Below are positions 1 to 10,895 of a stretch of 64,000 nt of DNA, piece by piece. The stretch spans positions 3,286,001 to 3,350,000 of the forward strand of contig VDMD01000002.1 of the NCBI GenBank assembly GCA_007026445.1. The letters are read 5' to 3'. This DNA is from Schizophyllum amplum. Its lineage: Eukaryota; Basidiomycota; Agaricomycetes; Agaricales; Schizophyllaceae. The position numbers and the translations under genes are program-made. Position 1 is the first letter of the stretch; each line of letters starts with the position of its first letter. The notes under the pieces are model-generated. The model was given only the letters and a program-made list of their open reading frames with translations, did not search any database and was not told where the DNA came from.

Positions 1-239
1 CAAGTGAGAGATCGGTGAACTTGAAGGGCCAGTGTATCGTCTGTTGAATCGGTTAACAAGTTGTGGTCGCATGGATAGAATCAAATAACGCACTTCATTG
101 CATAGATGCTGGGCGCTCATTCTATGGAATGTTAGCATATTTTTGGGACGAGCAGGAAGGAAGGAAGATGGTCAACACGATGCTCAGAGCCTCAGACTGC
201 CGACATCATCGAACGACGTAAGATTAAGGTGAACAGAAT

Positions 240-460
240 ACGGTAAGCCGGCCCAGCTACGCAGCGTCTCTGGGCGGTCCGACACCGAGATGATGAAAAT
301 ATACCGCGTTCCCTCCTCGTTTTCGGACGTCCGTTTCCAGGACCTACATCGAGTTTTTATTCCGGAGCCTTGTGCAGAAGTAGGTCAACGTGCGTATACC
401 AGTAGTCACCGTAGCGTGTAGGCAACTTCCCGAATGTCACCCTCGTGCAGCTCTCAGCTG
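240..460 (-). pseudogene. A0: decayed remnant of family A (SDRPE)
   Basis: Minus-strand sequence resembling the 3' half of copy A3. The stretch from about 255 to 400 matches A3 around 7683-7830, which encodes the region before and after the SDRPE motif. The stretch from about 420 to 455 matches A3 near 7988-8020, which encodes the acidic PEGDI motif. The roughly 150 nt that separate these two blocks in A3 are missing, and frame-breaking differences are present. No open frame survives, so this is a dead fragment. It shows that the family extended to at least the left edge of the window. Confidence 0.7.
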
Positions 461-540
461 GGGGTCAGATTCAGAAGCGGGCAGCGCGAGAGACTGTGCT
501 TGGTTGCCGGCGTGGGCAAGTCCGGTCCGACGTTCCGATT

Positions 541-559
541 TCATGATCATTGATCATGA
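541..559. promoter_or_regulatory. 19-bp palindrome upstream of A1
   Basis: TCATGATCA-T-TGATCATGA, a perfect 9+1+9 inverted repeat, lies 87 bp before the A1 start codon. The same palindrome, with the complementary central base, lies at the equivalent place upstream of A5. A dimeric protein-binding site is one possible reading; simple carry-over with the duplicated segment is another. Confidence 0.4.
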
Positions 560-645
560 TACCCCGGAACCGAACCAGCGCGTCTTGTCCTCAACGGTCA
601 CATCATCCTCCGCCATTGTCCTCGCCGCTTTGCGTGTTTGTTGCT

Positions 646-1621
646 ATGCCTCGCAAAGCTGGAAACCCCATCTGCGCCACCTCTTTGCCGCCATGTCCGC
701 GCCGCTCGTCTCGTATACGCGCGCAGCAGCAGACCAAGCCACTCGAGGCCTCGGGTAAAGTCACACGGAATATAGCGCCATTGCAGGACGCGATGCGCCA
801 TGTACACATCACGGAAAACGTTCCTGGGAGGAAACGAAAACTCCGGAGTACGCAGGAGAATCAGAAAGACGAACCGCCAGCCAAGAAGGTGCGTGATGTG
901 ATGCGCTGACTTATATCGCGTCTAACGCTTCCTTTCGTAGCCTACCCCTCCCCCTTCTCCTCCTAACATCGCGCGTACCAGAGCTGTGGCTCACCGCTTG
1001 GAATTGCGCAAGCCTGGCAAACGTACCGTGCGCTTCGAGGATGGCGACCTCGAGCCAATATCCGCCCCGCCTTCACCTTTTGAAGTCGCAAGATCCGTCA
1101 CTGTCGAATATCTAGCCAGCCGATCCGCCGAACTGGACATTCCAGAAGGCGACATTCGCAAATTGGCCTGTCCTAAAGAGGCAGAGCCCGGAATGGCACC
1201 TACGCGCAGGGAGGGAAGAAAAGGCCTCTATCTACAATATCCGCCCATCTTCATTCTGGCCTACTCATACAGCATCCTGAACATCTTCCATCACCTTCAA
1301 TCTCGCGGTCAAGCCGTTTACGGCGATATACCTCTCACGCTCGCTGCCTTACGCCGAAGACTTGCGGCAGAGCTCGGCCTGGGGGAGGGGACCGGCTTCG
1401 TGGAGCATCACGCTCAGAAGCGCACAATATATATCATGATTGTGTCCTGCTCGGATCGGCCAGAGACGCTGCCCTTCCCTGAAGCGCGCATACGCAAGTT
1501 TCAGGAGGTGCTTGGTGTCAAGGCGTTGCCTGCGATCGTGCCGTTGCGCCGCCCGAAGGTAAGTTTACTGTTCTATTCAACACATCACGGGCTAACGACG
1601 AACTCGTAGAAGCCGCTATAA
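646..1621 (+). CDS. A1: family A (SDRPE) protein, unknown function
   Basis: Exons 646-888, 941-1558 and 1610-1621, all phase 0, giving about 290 residues. Exon 1 encodes a basic, low-complexity leader with the motif RRSSRIRAQQQ, a KRKLR cluster and a PPAKK end, which together look like a nuclear localisation or nucleic-acid-contacting segment. Exon 2 carries the conserved domain: VRFEDGDLEP, VEYLAS, IPEGDIRKLACP, a YPPIFILAY hydrophobic stretch, TLAALRRRL, then SDRPETLPFPEARIRKFQEV. Exon 3 adds only three residues. I recognise no known domain. The start ATG opens MPRKA, shared by most copies; an upstream in-frame ATG at 550 is less likely because A7 and A9 start at MPR too. Near-identical to A5 in inverted orientation. 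Confidence 0.75.
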
Positions 1622-1741
1622 GGCGTCGTCGCTCAAGTGCTGTGGTGGAAGCTGACGCATCATCTGAGGGATATGCAACCAGATGTGTAGCATGATGTTC
1701 AGGTTTGTCTATTGCGTCTAACGCCTTCATTCCTTCCGTAG

Positions 1742-2422
1742 CCTACGCCTTCCCATTCTCCTACCAACATCGCTCGTACTAGAGCTGCAGCTCACCGCTC
1801 GGAATTGCGCAAGTCAGGTAAACGCACCGTGCGCTTCGAGGACGGCGACCTCGAGCCGCTATCCGCCCCGCCTACACCACTGGAGGTCGCACGATCCGTC
1901 ACCGTCGAATATCTAGCCAGCCGGTCCGCGAAGTTGAGCATTCCAGATGGCGACATCCGCGAATTAGCCTGTTCCAAAGAGGCAGAGCCCGGAATGGCAC
2001 CCAGGCGCAGAGAGGGCCGAAAAGGCCTCTATCTGCGATATCCGCCCGTCTTCGTCCTGGCATATCCATATAGTGTCTTCAACATTTTTAAGCATCTTCA
2101 ATCGCGCGGACAAGCTGTTCACGGCGATATCCCTCTCACGCTTGCTGCCTTCCGACAACGACTGCTTTCCGAGCTCGGCCTGGATGAGGGAACCGGCTTC
2201 GCGGAACATCACGTCGGACAACGCACGATATACATCATGATTGTGTCCTGCTCGGATCGACCAAAGACGCTTCCCTTCCCTGAAGCGCGCATACGCAAGT
2301 TTCAAGAAGTCCTGGGTGTCGAAGAGCTACCCAAAATTCTGCCGCTGCGCCGTTCGAATGTATGTCTACGATTATCAATAACACATGGCAGGCTAACTAT
2401 GAATTTCTAGATACCGCTATAA
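1742..2422 (+). CDS. A1b: tandem copy of A1 exons 2-3, no exon 1
   Basis: A second exon 2 (1742-2359, 206 codons, phase 0) and exon 3 (2411-2422, ending CCGCTATAA as in A1) follow A1 directly. The 3' end of intron 1, including the pyrimidine-rich acceptor ending at 1741, was duplicated with it. No exon-1 sequence lies between 1621 and 1742. The reading frame is fully open and keeps every family motif (VRFEDGDLEP, PDGDIRELACS, SDRPKTLPFPEAR). It may be a broken partial duplicate or, because the A1 exon-1 donor and this acceptor are in the same phase, an alternative terminal exon of A1. The frame shows no decay, which favours use or recent origin. Confidence 0.6.
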
Positions 2423-3320
2423 GGCTAAGGTTGGTGGGTTTGCCCCTCCTCCTGCCTTGGCTCGGCGTAGTAGCTTCTTGGTAGCTTATTGTGCTTCATC
2501 TGCCTTCAACGTGCACTTGCTCGTCCTCAGCAGCTCTGCTCAGCATCGATCCCTTCACGTCAGCGTCACGCGTTCGCCGCTCCCCGCTCAACTTCCGAGG
2601 GCGTGCGACCGCCTGCAGAACAGCTCGACCCTCCACCAAGGACGACGCGCTCTGCGACAGGTCAGGCCCTTCCAGAATATAATCGCGAACGCGATCGATT
2701 GTTGTGGGACTGGTTATCGCGTTGGTGGCTCGTCTTATCTCGACCGCACGACCCGGGCCAATCCCTTTTCATTCAAAGTCCTGCAAACTTCGTCGCCTTG
2801 TCTCAAGTTTTGCCCTCTATCACCCCCTACCTTTAGCTTGCTTTACTACGCTTGAGCCTCTCTCCCGCCGACTCGATTGCCGCAAAGTTGGGCACTATTT
2901 GGCAGCGCCTTATTCTTCAAGGACTTCACCATCGATTATTGGCCTCAGGCGCCTCGTATGCGCGTACGCCGCTACAAGATTACTAGTCGCGCAGAGCTGG
3001 TACCATACACGTTCACGCCGCATATCGAGGACGAAGGTCTTGCTTGGCAATGTTATGCCATGGGAAGTAACTTGCAGTACACGTAATTGTCGCGGTAAAA
3101 GGTCACGCCGGAAGTTCACAGGCGTCAACCTGCCTTCAACCGTCCGCGTCATGTATATTGCATCTCTTCCACCTACGACGCTGGACACGATGTTCTCCCA
3201 GAGCGACCAAACTGTGACTCAATCCATGATGCATTTGGTATAACGAGGCCATCATTGGGTTCGGTCGGGCCGCACATCACGCCCGCTAGCGACTTACCGT
3301 ACGGCAATTCTCCGTATGGA
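2423..3320. other. Gene-free stretch between A1b and the B1 promoter
   Basis: Several overlapping open frames exist here, up to about 180 codons, but none shows family motifs, a consistent splice pattern or a recognisable protein. I see no repeat or RNA gene. Confidence 0.5.
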
Positions 3321-3345
3321 ACAATGCCTTCTGCGGACTTATAAG
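3321..3345 (+). promoter_or_regulatory. B1 core promoter: ACAATG motif and TATA-like CTTATAAG
   Basis: ACAATGCC at 3321 and CTTATAAG at 3338-3345, about 50 bp before the B1 start codon. The same order and spacing recur before B2 and B3, which supports a shared core promoter. Confidence 0.55.
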
Positions 3346-3394
3346 CGGTGAGCGGCCTTTTCGCACTGCTATTGCTCTCGTCCTTTTCCCCGCC

Positions 3395-5730
3395 ATGGCG
3401 ACCACTGAACCTGAGGAGGCGACCGTGTCCAGGATATTTACCTCGATCCTAGATGCGCCCATACGCCCTTCTCTGTCTCTTTCGGAACTGAAGGTCGTCT
3501 TTGAAGAGCTTCGTATCGCTGCCATGACGTTCGAGGGAAATCCACGCAACTACGAGGACATCTGGTACAGCGTGTGGGCCGTGCTCGCATGGACGTGGGT
3601 TTTGCGCATCCACTGCCGCGCCTCGGTCACCGCACAAGACGCCACGTGGGCATTCAAGTCGCGCGTCTCCCTTGCCGAAGCCTACAAACAGATTAACATT
3701 GCCGACCCATCATTTTGCTCGGAGGAGGCGGACGAGGAGGTCGTGATTGAGAGTGAGTGAGAATTCGTGAACCAGCAACGCAGCTTGGCTTATCCTTTAT
3801 AGGGCCGCAAGATCGCACACTGAGCACTTCCGCTACCATTGTTGCAGCCCCTCCGCCTCCCCAGCCCGTGGCCACAGCGACCGAGGGATCGCAAGATATG
3901 ATGCACACCGAACGTGAGTATTATATCTCCTCGCGGCATGAGATGTGCAAGACCTGATATCATCTGGCAGAAGACATTAATGCTGCTGAGGATGCTGAGG
4001 ATGTTCAGTGGGATCGACCGCTGCGTACTGACCACCACAAGAAGGTCAGGATGTGTTTCGTGCATATGCTGTTCGTGCTGTTGCGGACGATAGAACTGAC
4101 TACCACACAGGACACTGGGATTGCCCCCAATGGCGAGAACATATCAGCACGATCAGCCGCTAGTGGACGTAGAAACCGGACTGAACCTGACAAGGACACT
4201 AGACAAAGGATTCCCGACACCTCGATTGTTGCGCACTTCACACCTCAAATTACCCTAGAGACCGTCCGCAATTTTTTGGAGCGGCGGAGGTTCCCAGAAT
4301 CATACACGGACCTTCGGTCCTCGTCCGACGACCGCTCTACGACTTCCGAAGACTCTTCTTCCCTTCCAGGCTCTTTAGAAGCCTTATCGCCCTTGACGTC
4401 GTTGAGCTCAGACAGTAGCTCGCAGTCCGACGTCCTGGACGTGCCAGAATCTGATCGCCTATCTCGGCGCTCCTTGACACCTTTGACACCACTATCCTCG
4501 ACGAGCTCTGGCGCCTCCCAGGAAAATGCCCATCTATCACAAGCGTCAATGGTGTCCACGCAGCATGAGCATGGAGACGAGCATAGCCCCCAGCCACCCC
4601 AGCCACTTGGCCAACGTTCCTCTGCGACGACCCCATCTCGTCAAGGTGGTTCCGATGACCCCCCTCCTTCACCAAAGCCGTCCGTCGTCAACATCCCCCA
4701 GGAAGACAGACACCAATCGAGTGTGGGGCTAGCGTGGGCGAAGGCCGTCGCTGATTGGCCAGCCGCCCAACCCAATCAGTACAACCCGCCCGCTAATGCG
4801 ACTGCCTTGCTCAGAGAACTGAAGCTTCTACACACCATCGTCGTCTTCAAGCTTGTGCTCTTTGAGCACAAAGCGTTTCCCTCTCGCTCTCATAGAGTGG
4901 CTGAAGGCATTCTGGGCGCTACTGCTGGAGGCCAAGGCCGGTGCACTGGACCAGGTAAGTCCTTTTCCGTCAACATCGAGGCTGCAGGTACGAATGGCTG
5001 ACCGCGGCTGCTTCAGGGACGTATTTTCCTCAACAACACCCTTTATCATGGGCATCAAAACAAGATTTTGCTGGTCGCAAGCGTTGGCGACTACTGGTCG
5101 CACACTATCATGCAACGTTCTGTCCGCACGGATGGCTCAACGGATATCCGCATACAGGCTTGGTCACGGCCTGTATTCTTAGGCTCGCAGGAAAGCGACG
5201 CTCGTGAGAATGAGCTATTGGCCTGGATAAACCTCACTTATCCTGCCGATCTCGCGCCGCTCGCAGCAACACGCAGGACGACGAACTTTCGGGAGTCCAC
5301 GCCAGATTCGGGAGACGAATGGGAAGAGGACGAGAACGCCCCTGCTTCCGCCCCTTCAGTTCCATCCTCTGAGGCCTCGGACATCTCCGACGACGCGAAC
5401 GCTGTAACCGACGCGGATCTCTCGAACATCGCAGGTCCCTCCAATCACGCAGGCGCATTGAACCACGTCGGCACCTCCACCAATGCACATATGGATACAT
5501 CTCGCGCCTCTCCTGCCTTCAATTCTCCCGTCCCGGCCGCCCAGGACACGAGCATACGCAGTCGTTTACGATCTGCGACGAAGAAGAAGAACGCGCCTAA
5601 GCCCGTCCAGCAACGCTCAGGCAAGCGTCGCGCAGCTACTGGAGATGACAGCACCATCGCACGGAGTCCGCCCGCGAAGAAGCCACGTCGCGGGACGGAC
5701 AACAGCAGTCGGACTGGCACAGGCCGTTGA
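3395..5730 (+). pseudogene. B1: family B (GDYW) gene with a 20-nt frameshifting deletion
   Basis: Exons by homology to B2/B3: 3395-3752, 3803-3913, 3971-4044, 4111-4954 and 5017-5730. The N-terminal part carries the family's NPRNYED-W and TAQDATWA motifs; the middle has RIPDTSIVA; the last exon has VGDYWSHTIM, LLAWINLTYPADLAP and a long acidic then Lys/Arg-rich tail with PPAKKPRR, a likely nuclear signal. Compared with B2 and B3, exon 4 lacks 20 nt just after the FPSR motif near 4889-4892. This shifts the frame and leaves the downstream LIEW segment in another phase. Exon 4 is also longer than in B2/B3 because of a Ser/Thr/Pro-rich insertion. No nearby splice site restores the frame, so B1 is probably non-functional unless the deletion is an assembly error. 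Confidence 0.65.
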
Positions 5731-6028
5731 AGTACTCGTCGCCGGTGGGCCAATTCGACTGTCGGCCATTGTTGATACATGAATGAATACTGTAATACAT
5801 ACATAACACCAGTGCTGGGACTCTGGGAGCTACTTGCTGGAGGGCGAGGGAGAAGAAATGAGGACGGCCCGGACTTCTTCAGCCTTGAATAATAACCACA
5901 CGAGATACACAGTGTGGTTATGCAACGCAAGTGATCGTACATATAAAGTGAGTATGCTTTACGAACACCATCGATGAGACTTCAGCGCGTCAGCGGCAGC
6001 GGCTGACGATACGTTGGTCAAGCACGAA
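5731..6028. other. Short convergent spacer between B1 and A2
   Basis: The 3' ends of B1 (plus) and A2 (minus) face each other here. No gene or repeat seen. Confidence 0.4.
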
Positions 6029-7036
6029 TCATGACTGAGGCAAGGCGACGCACCTGGCCAATGCAGTTTGTAGTTTAGGTGTCATCTTGATTCCACGGGT
6101 TGCTTCTTCGAGAGGTGTCCACCACTTTCGCTCAGGGCCAGTTAGCTGGATCTAAAGATGTTCAATCCTTGGGACCATGTATACGAAAAAAGCACTTACA
6201 TGTCTCCGATTCGCCGCAAATACAATCGGCCGTTGTTTTGTGAACAAAACCTCTTGGAATTTCGCAATACGATCCACAGGGCGGGGCAGCATCCTGGCTT
6301 CGTCGGAGCAAGAGACCAAAAGACAGTAATGCTTTGCGTTGTCCCTCGTTATTTCCATGAGTCCAGCGTCCGGTCGAATACCCAGCTTATCTTCGAGGCG
6401 CTTTTCGAATGCAGCAAGGGTGAGAGCCATGTCGGGTTTCTTCTTCGACCCAGCCGAAACGCCCTGCCCGTGCGCTACGAGGCGCTGGAAGATATCCGTG
6501 GCCTTCTCAAGAAAGCATAGCGTCATCAAGAGCGGGTAGTGCAGATAAACATTCCCGTCGTTGTCATATTTGGCGATGGGTAGGAGTTTCTGGTCGGCGC
6601 CCTTGGCGAACGCGAGGGTGCGGACAGTGTCGAGCTCGAAGGCGCTCTCACGTTTGCCGTCGTTAGAAGGGAGGTCCGGCTGCTCAGCTATACGAACGGT
6701 CTTGCGAGGCCGCTTGGAAGGACCAGGCATCGCACTCCCGTCGTAGAGTGGCGAGCGGGATTGATTCCGTGCAGGCTGCGAGAGTAGGTCAGCAGGTGCA
6801 GGGATGAGGAAGCAGACACACACCTGTCCCATTTGAGTATCTTCGTCGCACTCCTTCCGCTTCCTCATTTGTACGCTCTCCGTTTCATTGTTCAAAGTGG
6901 GTGCCACGGCGGTCTTCCCAGCAGACGCCACACTCTCGGCGGAAGACGACGATGCCGGGCCGGCGATACGCGCAGAACGACGAAGTTGCTGCTGGGGCTC
7001 CTTAGATCTCGTAGCGTGAGCAGAGCGTCGGGGCAT
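6029..7036 (-). CDS. A2: divergent family A (SDRPE) protein
   Basis: Exons (from the 5' end) 7036-6824, 6775-6200 and 6151-6029, phase 0 throughout, giving about 303 residues. Exon 1 is basic (MPRRS start, RRSARIA, MRKRK). Exon 2 keeps the family layout: KTVRIAEQPDLP, LHYPLLMTLCF, TLAAFEKRLEDKLG, then the degenerate SCSDEARMLPRPVDRIAKFQEVL, so SDRPE has become SDEAR. The first intron is a 48-nt in-frame intron with a clear acceptor, placed as in the other copies. The third exon is much longer (40 residues) than the few residues usual in the family and is the weakest part of the model. The most divergent intact copy in the window. Confidence 0.6.
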
Positions 7037-7509
7037 AACGATCAAGGCGATAGCTCAGAATGCTGACCAGGTGGTGGGAGAATAGAAGAGTGAATCAGAT
7101 GATTGGTCCCGTTTACGGAAGGAAATCCGCAACATGGTAACCACGTGATTGAGGGAGCATGCCGGGCCTCGGCCTCCGAGGTCTTTGTTGGGTCTTTGTT
7201 CTCTTTTCGGTAGAAAAATGTAATTATGCGAGAGTGCAAGATCTAAGCGCGGTCCCATATCACGGGCCTGAGTGTCATGAATAGCATGGACTATGCGGGA
7301 TGTACTTCGCCATCTCAGTGCCTGCCGAAAGCCTGCCTTCAGAAGGATTGGCGAGGCTTCCAGAGCTCCAGAGCGACAGCACTTCATATAGTCCTTGAGA
7401 TGATATACGAAACAGTCGAAATATCAGTGATGGCGTACGCTCAGGCAAGTCGTCGATGGTGGCAATTGACGTGAAAAGAAGGTATTTTTATATATTATAA
7501 ACCCACAAC

Positions 7510-8493
7510 TCATATTATGTCGGATTGATATACCTTTGCACGATGCTAGCAATGCGCATCAGTCTTTAACGCTCATGAGCAGCCAGTGGAACAGAACTCA
7601 CTGTTTTGTTTTGGAACAGCCGAATCGACGGCAGTCCGGAGGTACCGATGATCTTCTGGAACTTGCGAACGCGAGCCTCCGGATACGGCAGCGTCTCCGG
7701 GCGGTCCGATATTGAGACGACGAACATATACCGCATTCCCTCCTCGTCTTCGAACATCGTGAATCCGTTCCCGGGCTCTACACCCAGTTCCTTTCGGAGC
7801 CTTTCGCAAAGGTAGCCCAACGTGCGACACCTATCGCCAGGGACGTCTCGACGACGCGCTACTAGGTGATCGTATAGCTTCTGGCAGTTATACGTGAACA
7901 CCAGAACATAGCGCAGCGGATACACGCAGTATCTGTGACCCTTCCGAATCCGTATTGAGGGTTTGATGTTTTCGAGGGCTTCGGGCGGGCAGGCAACTTC
8001 GCGGATGTCACCCTCGGGCACGCACGCAAGAGCGGCTTGGCTCGCAAGGAATTGGGGGGTGACGGCCTTTGCTCGCGCGAATTCCGCCTCAAAGTCCCGC
8101 TCAGGAACTTCTGAGTCTGTAGGTTCGTCGACAGCAAAGCGAACTGTACGCTTCGCATCACAGGTTTGGAGATCAAAATGAGACTTGCTAGGCCTGTCAT
8201 TGTCTTCGCGAACACAAAGCTGAGAGAGTAAGCCGTTTGGCAGGTGTCGCAAACATTGGTAGGCAGTCACGAACCTTCTTATTGACCGCTGAAGCCTTGA
8301 GCTCTACTTCGTCCTTGAGAGCAAGTTTACGCTTATTTGGACGTTCGTCAGAGGATGCAGCAGCCTTGTGAATCTCTTGCAGTTCCTCTGAGGTGTCAGG
8401 CGCGAGCGTTTGGGCCTGCCGCGTTTTCAGGCGAGACGAGCGGCGCAGCGCGGGTCTAGCCTCGCTGAGCGGGCAGCCTAACCTCTTGGACAT
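7510..8493 (-). CDS. A3: family A (SDRPE) protein
   Basis: Exons (5' to 3') 8493-8275, 8219-7602 and 7545-7510, phase 0, about 290 residues. Exon 1 has LRRSSRLKTRQ, KRKLALK and an NKK end. Exon 2 has KRTVRFAVDEP, LASQAALACVPEGDIREVACPPEA, YPLRYVLVF, LCERLRKELGV and SISDRPETLPYPEARVRKFQKI. Exon 3 encodes 11 residues. Sequence in the middle (GHRYCVYPL, DHLVARRRDV) differs clearly from A1 and from the A8-A10 group, so A3 marks its own subtype; the remnant A0 is closest to it. It is divergently placed from A4, with about 260 bp between start codons that must hold both promoters. Confidence 0.72.
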
Positions 8494-8756
8494 CCCAGAT
8501 GCGAAGTATAAGCAGGCAGCGCGAGAAGAAAGGTGAGCGAGGCAGTTCGACGTGACAGTTGAAAACAAGAGCGAATTATCCACGGTTCCGAGCGTCACGT
8601 CGCCGGTGACAGTCAGCTGTCACGTGTGCGGAAATGATCACGACACGTCGGTCCGTAAGCCCGGACCGTCTTGTCTTGGACCTTCATCGAATCGTCAGAA
8701 GGGCGACTTGTTTGTTTACCCCGTCCCTTTCTCCCTGTCGCTATCTTTCCCATCTA

Positions 8757-9735
8757 ATGGCCCGAAAAGTCGTCTCTTCTATGGATCATGACACGCCCGT
8801 CCCGTTGTTGCGCCGCTCGCGACGGATTCAGGCAATGCAGCAAAACTCTCCGACTCCTCAAGCGCGCCTGAAAAGCAATGCCCCAAGTGCGAGGGAAGTA
8901 AAGGATCGTATATGCAAAATCAACGAATCTTTGCACAAAAGGAAGCGCAAGGTCAAGGACGCCGAGAACGATGGAATTGATGCGTCACCGGCCAAAAAGG
9001 TGTGTGGCATGATGTTCAACTGCTCTGTCCCTTCGCGGTCTGACGCTCATAACTACTGCCTTAGCATCGTGCCTCTCCGCCAGATAATTCGACTGTTGCT
9101 TTTATGACGCGACCGTTGAAAAGCAACAAACGTCGTGTGCATTTCGAAGACGGTGAACTCGAACCAATAATCGCGACACCTTCACCAATGGAAAGGGCCC
9201 AGACTGTCTCCGTCGAATATCTTGCAAGTCAGACCGCCAAGTCAAACATACCCGAAGGCGACATCCGCAAGGTGGCCTGCCCAGAAGAAGCCCAACCCAG
9301 CCTAGAGCCCATACGCATAGAGGGCAGGAAGGGCGACTATTTGCGCTATCCACCTATCTTTGTTCTTGCCTACCCGTACCCCATCACGAGCATCTTCCAA
9401 CATCTCCAAGCGCGTGGGCGAGATGTTGAAGGCGATATTGCTCTCACGCTGGCCGCCCTCCGGAAGCGAGTGCAGACCGAGCTCGGTATGAAAGAGGGGT
9501 ATGGCTTCGCGAGATGTAGCAGCGACGACGGGCGCTCTGCTTATGTCTTCATCGCGTCATGGTCGGATCGCCCGGAAACGCTGCCCTACCCTGAAGCACG
9601 CATCCGCAAGATCCAGGAGATCTTAGATGTCAAGGATTTACCCTCAGTATTGCCCTACCGCTGCAAAAATGTAAGTGCGCCATCCTCATGGACAACTTGT
9701 CGGGCTGACGACGAACCTTTTAGAAACGTCTCTAA
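8757..9735 (+). CDS. A4: family A (SDRPE) protein
   Basis: Exons 8757-8999, 9065-9670 and 9724-9735, phase 0, about 286 residues. Exon 1: LRRSRRIQAMQQ, KRKRKVK, SPAKK. Exon 2: RRVHFEDGELEPI, VEYLASQ, IPEGDIRKVACPEEA, GRKGDYLRYPPIFVLAY, TLAALRKRVQTELGM, SWSDRPETLPYPEARIRKIQEIL. Exon 3 is KRL-stop. Exon 1 is of the same subtype as A6; exon 2 and intron 2 are almost identical to those of A7. A4 with the downstream chitinase 1 forms the left arm of an inverted duplication whose right arm is A6 with chitinase 2. No function can be assigned. Confidence 0.75.
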
Positions 9736-10150
9736 GAGCAAGCGATCATCATGGTATGCGATCAAGTTGCATATCTTCGGAGTCCGCGCAATCTGTCCAC
9801 TCATCGTATCCAGCTCCGATTGCCGGTCTCGGAATGCGCCGACTCAAGACCTTAACGAGATCACTGCTCGTGCAGGCGACATATATAATCATGGCCTGTT
9901 TACGCGTTGGACAACATAGCAGGCTTCAGGCCCGACGCGCAAGGCTCGGAATCTCTTCGCGCCGTATTCATGGACAGGTCGCCACGTGACCGCGTTTAGT
10001 GACGTGCGCTGTCTACGACTTCGTCAAGCCTCTTGCTCAGCGCCTTGATCCTCGTTCTCGCTCAGACGCCCATTGATCAAGCACTGCAGAAGACATTTCG
10101 TTTCCGGGAATCGCTGACTCTACCATAAGTACCAGCAATCTCGAAATCAA
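9736..10150. other. Gene-free 3' flank of A4
   Basis: No gene seen. The first tens of bases after the A4 stop (AGCAAGCGATCATCAT) also occur after A7, so the A4/A7 similarity runs slightly past the coding region. Confidence 0.4.
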
Positions 10151-10895
10151 TATCACGAAGAACGACCGGCCACGACAACCCTTCGGTCTCGCTCTATGCA
10201 CGCGAGCGCTGTTACCATACGATTTTTACTGGTGCTCAAGACGTCCGAATGTGCACAAGAGGATCGCCGCTCATTGCGGGGCTTGCCTAACGTTGTTAGC
10301 CATAGGTCGGCGCCGTCGTTTTCGGAATAATAGTCGGACGAGCGCGCAGTCGCAATGCGGCCGCGTTTACCGTCGCGGTTGGAAAGAACACACGATTCGT
10401 CTCCCTGCACAGAAATGAACTCGAGGCTTGTCGGGCGCTAATACATGCAGTTTCACCTACGTTTCCGCCCAACTCCAGTATGTTTCCGTCCAACATTAGC
10501 GCTCGACATGGCGCGTCGCTCTCCGGCCTGCGCAGCCGCCTTCTTCATTATGTCGCGGCGCGCCGCCCACGGCGGGTCGGCGCCATGCCTCAGTTGGCAA
10601 TGTGATTGACGTACGTACGCACTTCTAGCGCTTCTAACCGCGCTTCTGTCCCGTCGCTGAAACTGCTTGTAGACGCGCTTGTCTTTGCACGTCCATCTCG
10701 GATTGTCACATTCTGGGGAATTCCCTCTCCCGATGCGGTGCTTGACGGAGTACATATACTGTGAACGACTCAGAGATGGTTCTCATTAGCCCTTGGTTCC
10801 TCAGCAGCCCCCGTCATCCTCTCTAGGCCTCAGGCCTCAGTCGCCACCACATTCTCTACCTTAACGCTCTTTTCTTGCATATCTATCTATTCGCA
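10150..10895. repeat. Left arm of inverted repeat: chitinase 1 upstream region
   Basis: About 740 bp upstream of chitinase 1 resemble, in inverted orientation, the region upstream of chitinase 2 (about 23770-24420). Conserved blocks include CGCGGCCG followed by ATTGCGACT, and a segment around 10660-10760 whose antisense frame has KRVYKQFQRRDRSAVRS in both copies. Frames are not consistently conserved elsewhere, so I read this as duplicated promoter/intergenic DNA and not a gene. Confidence 0.55.

Noticed and set aside
2457..3243. Overlapping plus-strand frames of 115-179 codons before B1
   Set aside because: No motif, no consistent splice pattern and no match to paralogous regions; codons look random for this genome.
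10150..10755. Antisense frames upstream of chitinase 1 that are partly similar to frames upstream of chitinase 2
   Set aside because: DNA is similar over the whole block, but the matching frames break and shift between copies, so this is duplicated intergenic DNA and not a conserved protein.
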